DNA of 5,512 nucleotides, taken from an uncultured Lachnospiraceae bacterium. GTDB taxonomy: Bacteria; Bacillota; Clostridia; Lachnospirales; Lachnospiraceae. The translations under genes and the position numbers were made by a program. Below, in pieces: positions 5,438-5,512 of the stretch. The first letter of the stretch is position 1; each line of letters opens with the position of its first letter. The stretch lies in assembly GCA_900554925.1 (NCBI GenBank), contig USJG01000153.1, forward strand, positions 1 through 5,512, given 5' to 3'. The notes under the pieces were generated by a model. The model saw only the letters and a program-made list of their open reading frames with translations, was not told where the DNA came from and ran no database searches.

Positions 5438-5512
5438 TCAGTTTTTAGAACGCAAGTGTTTTTTGCGGTATTTCCGGGGACGCAGCATCCGGCGGAAGGC
5501 AAAGGGCAGGAG
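5438..5512 (-). CDS. C-terminal end of an upstream minus-strand gene, unidentified
   Basis: An open frame enters from the window edge and ends at TGA (5438-5440), giving 24 visible residues with a strongly basic tail (RRMLRPRKYRKKHLRSKN). Only the C-terminus is present, so the family cannot be named. A basic tail of this kind is common after a last membrane helix or in nucleic-acid- or membrane-surface-binding proteins, but this is a guess. The 30-base gap to the phosphoesterase, with no promoter or terminator seen in it, suggests an operon. The coding assignment rests on the open frame, same-strand position and close spacing only. Confidence 0.5.
   Translation of the reverse strand, partial: LLPFAFRRMLRPRKYRKKHLRSKN

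Overview
The window looks like chromosomal DNA of a low-to-moderate GC anaerobic Firmicute, most likely a clostridial gut-type Lachnospiraceae relative. This rests on purine-rich AGGAGG ribosome sites, sigma-A type promoters, AT-rich spacers and the style of the proteins. The genus cannot be named from the sequence alone. There is no sign of a mobile element, CRISPR array, tRNA or rRNA.

Layout. Positions 1-40 hold an intrinsic terminator belonging to an upstream gene or leader outside the window. A small conserved-looking protein of unknown function follows (64-498, +). A 246-base spacer then carries a good sigma-A promoter, a terminator-like hairpin and a perfect 12-bp palindrome in front of gdhA (745-2079, +). 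gdhA encodes a hexameric-type glutamate dehydrogenase with residues typical of NADP+ use, and it ends in a clear terminator at 2128-2163. Next is a membrane-anchored sensor (2291-3946, +) with an extracytoplasmic ABC substrate-binding-like domain, one membrane helix and a GGDEF domain, so a predicted diguanylate cyclase. A very long hairpin (3972-4029) separates it from the convergent minus-strand genes: a bacteriohemerythrin (4068-4469), a calcineurin-like metallophosphoesterase (4517-5407) and the last 24 codons of another minus-strand gene (5438-5512).

Working together. The + strand genes appear to be separate transcription units, for ammonia/glutamate metabolism and for second-messenger signalling. 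On the minus strand, the partial gene and the phosphoesterase are probably cotranscribed, since they are 30 bases apart. The hemerythrin has its own near-consensus promoter, whose -35 box contains the stop codon of the phosphoesterase. I see no convincing multi-gene novel system. The points most worth a second look are the gdhA leader, the hemerythrin with Gln replacing one iron-ligand His, its embedded promoter with a very short leader, and the sensor-cyclase fusion.
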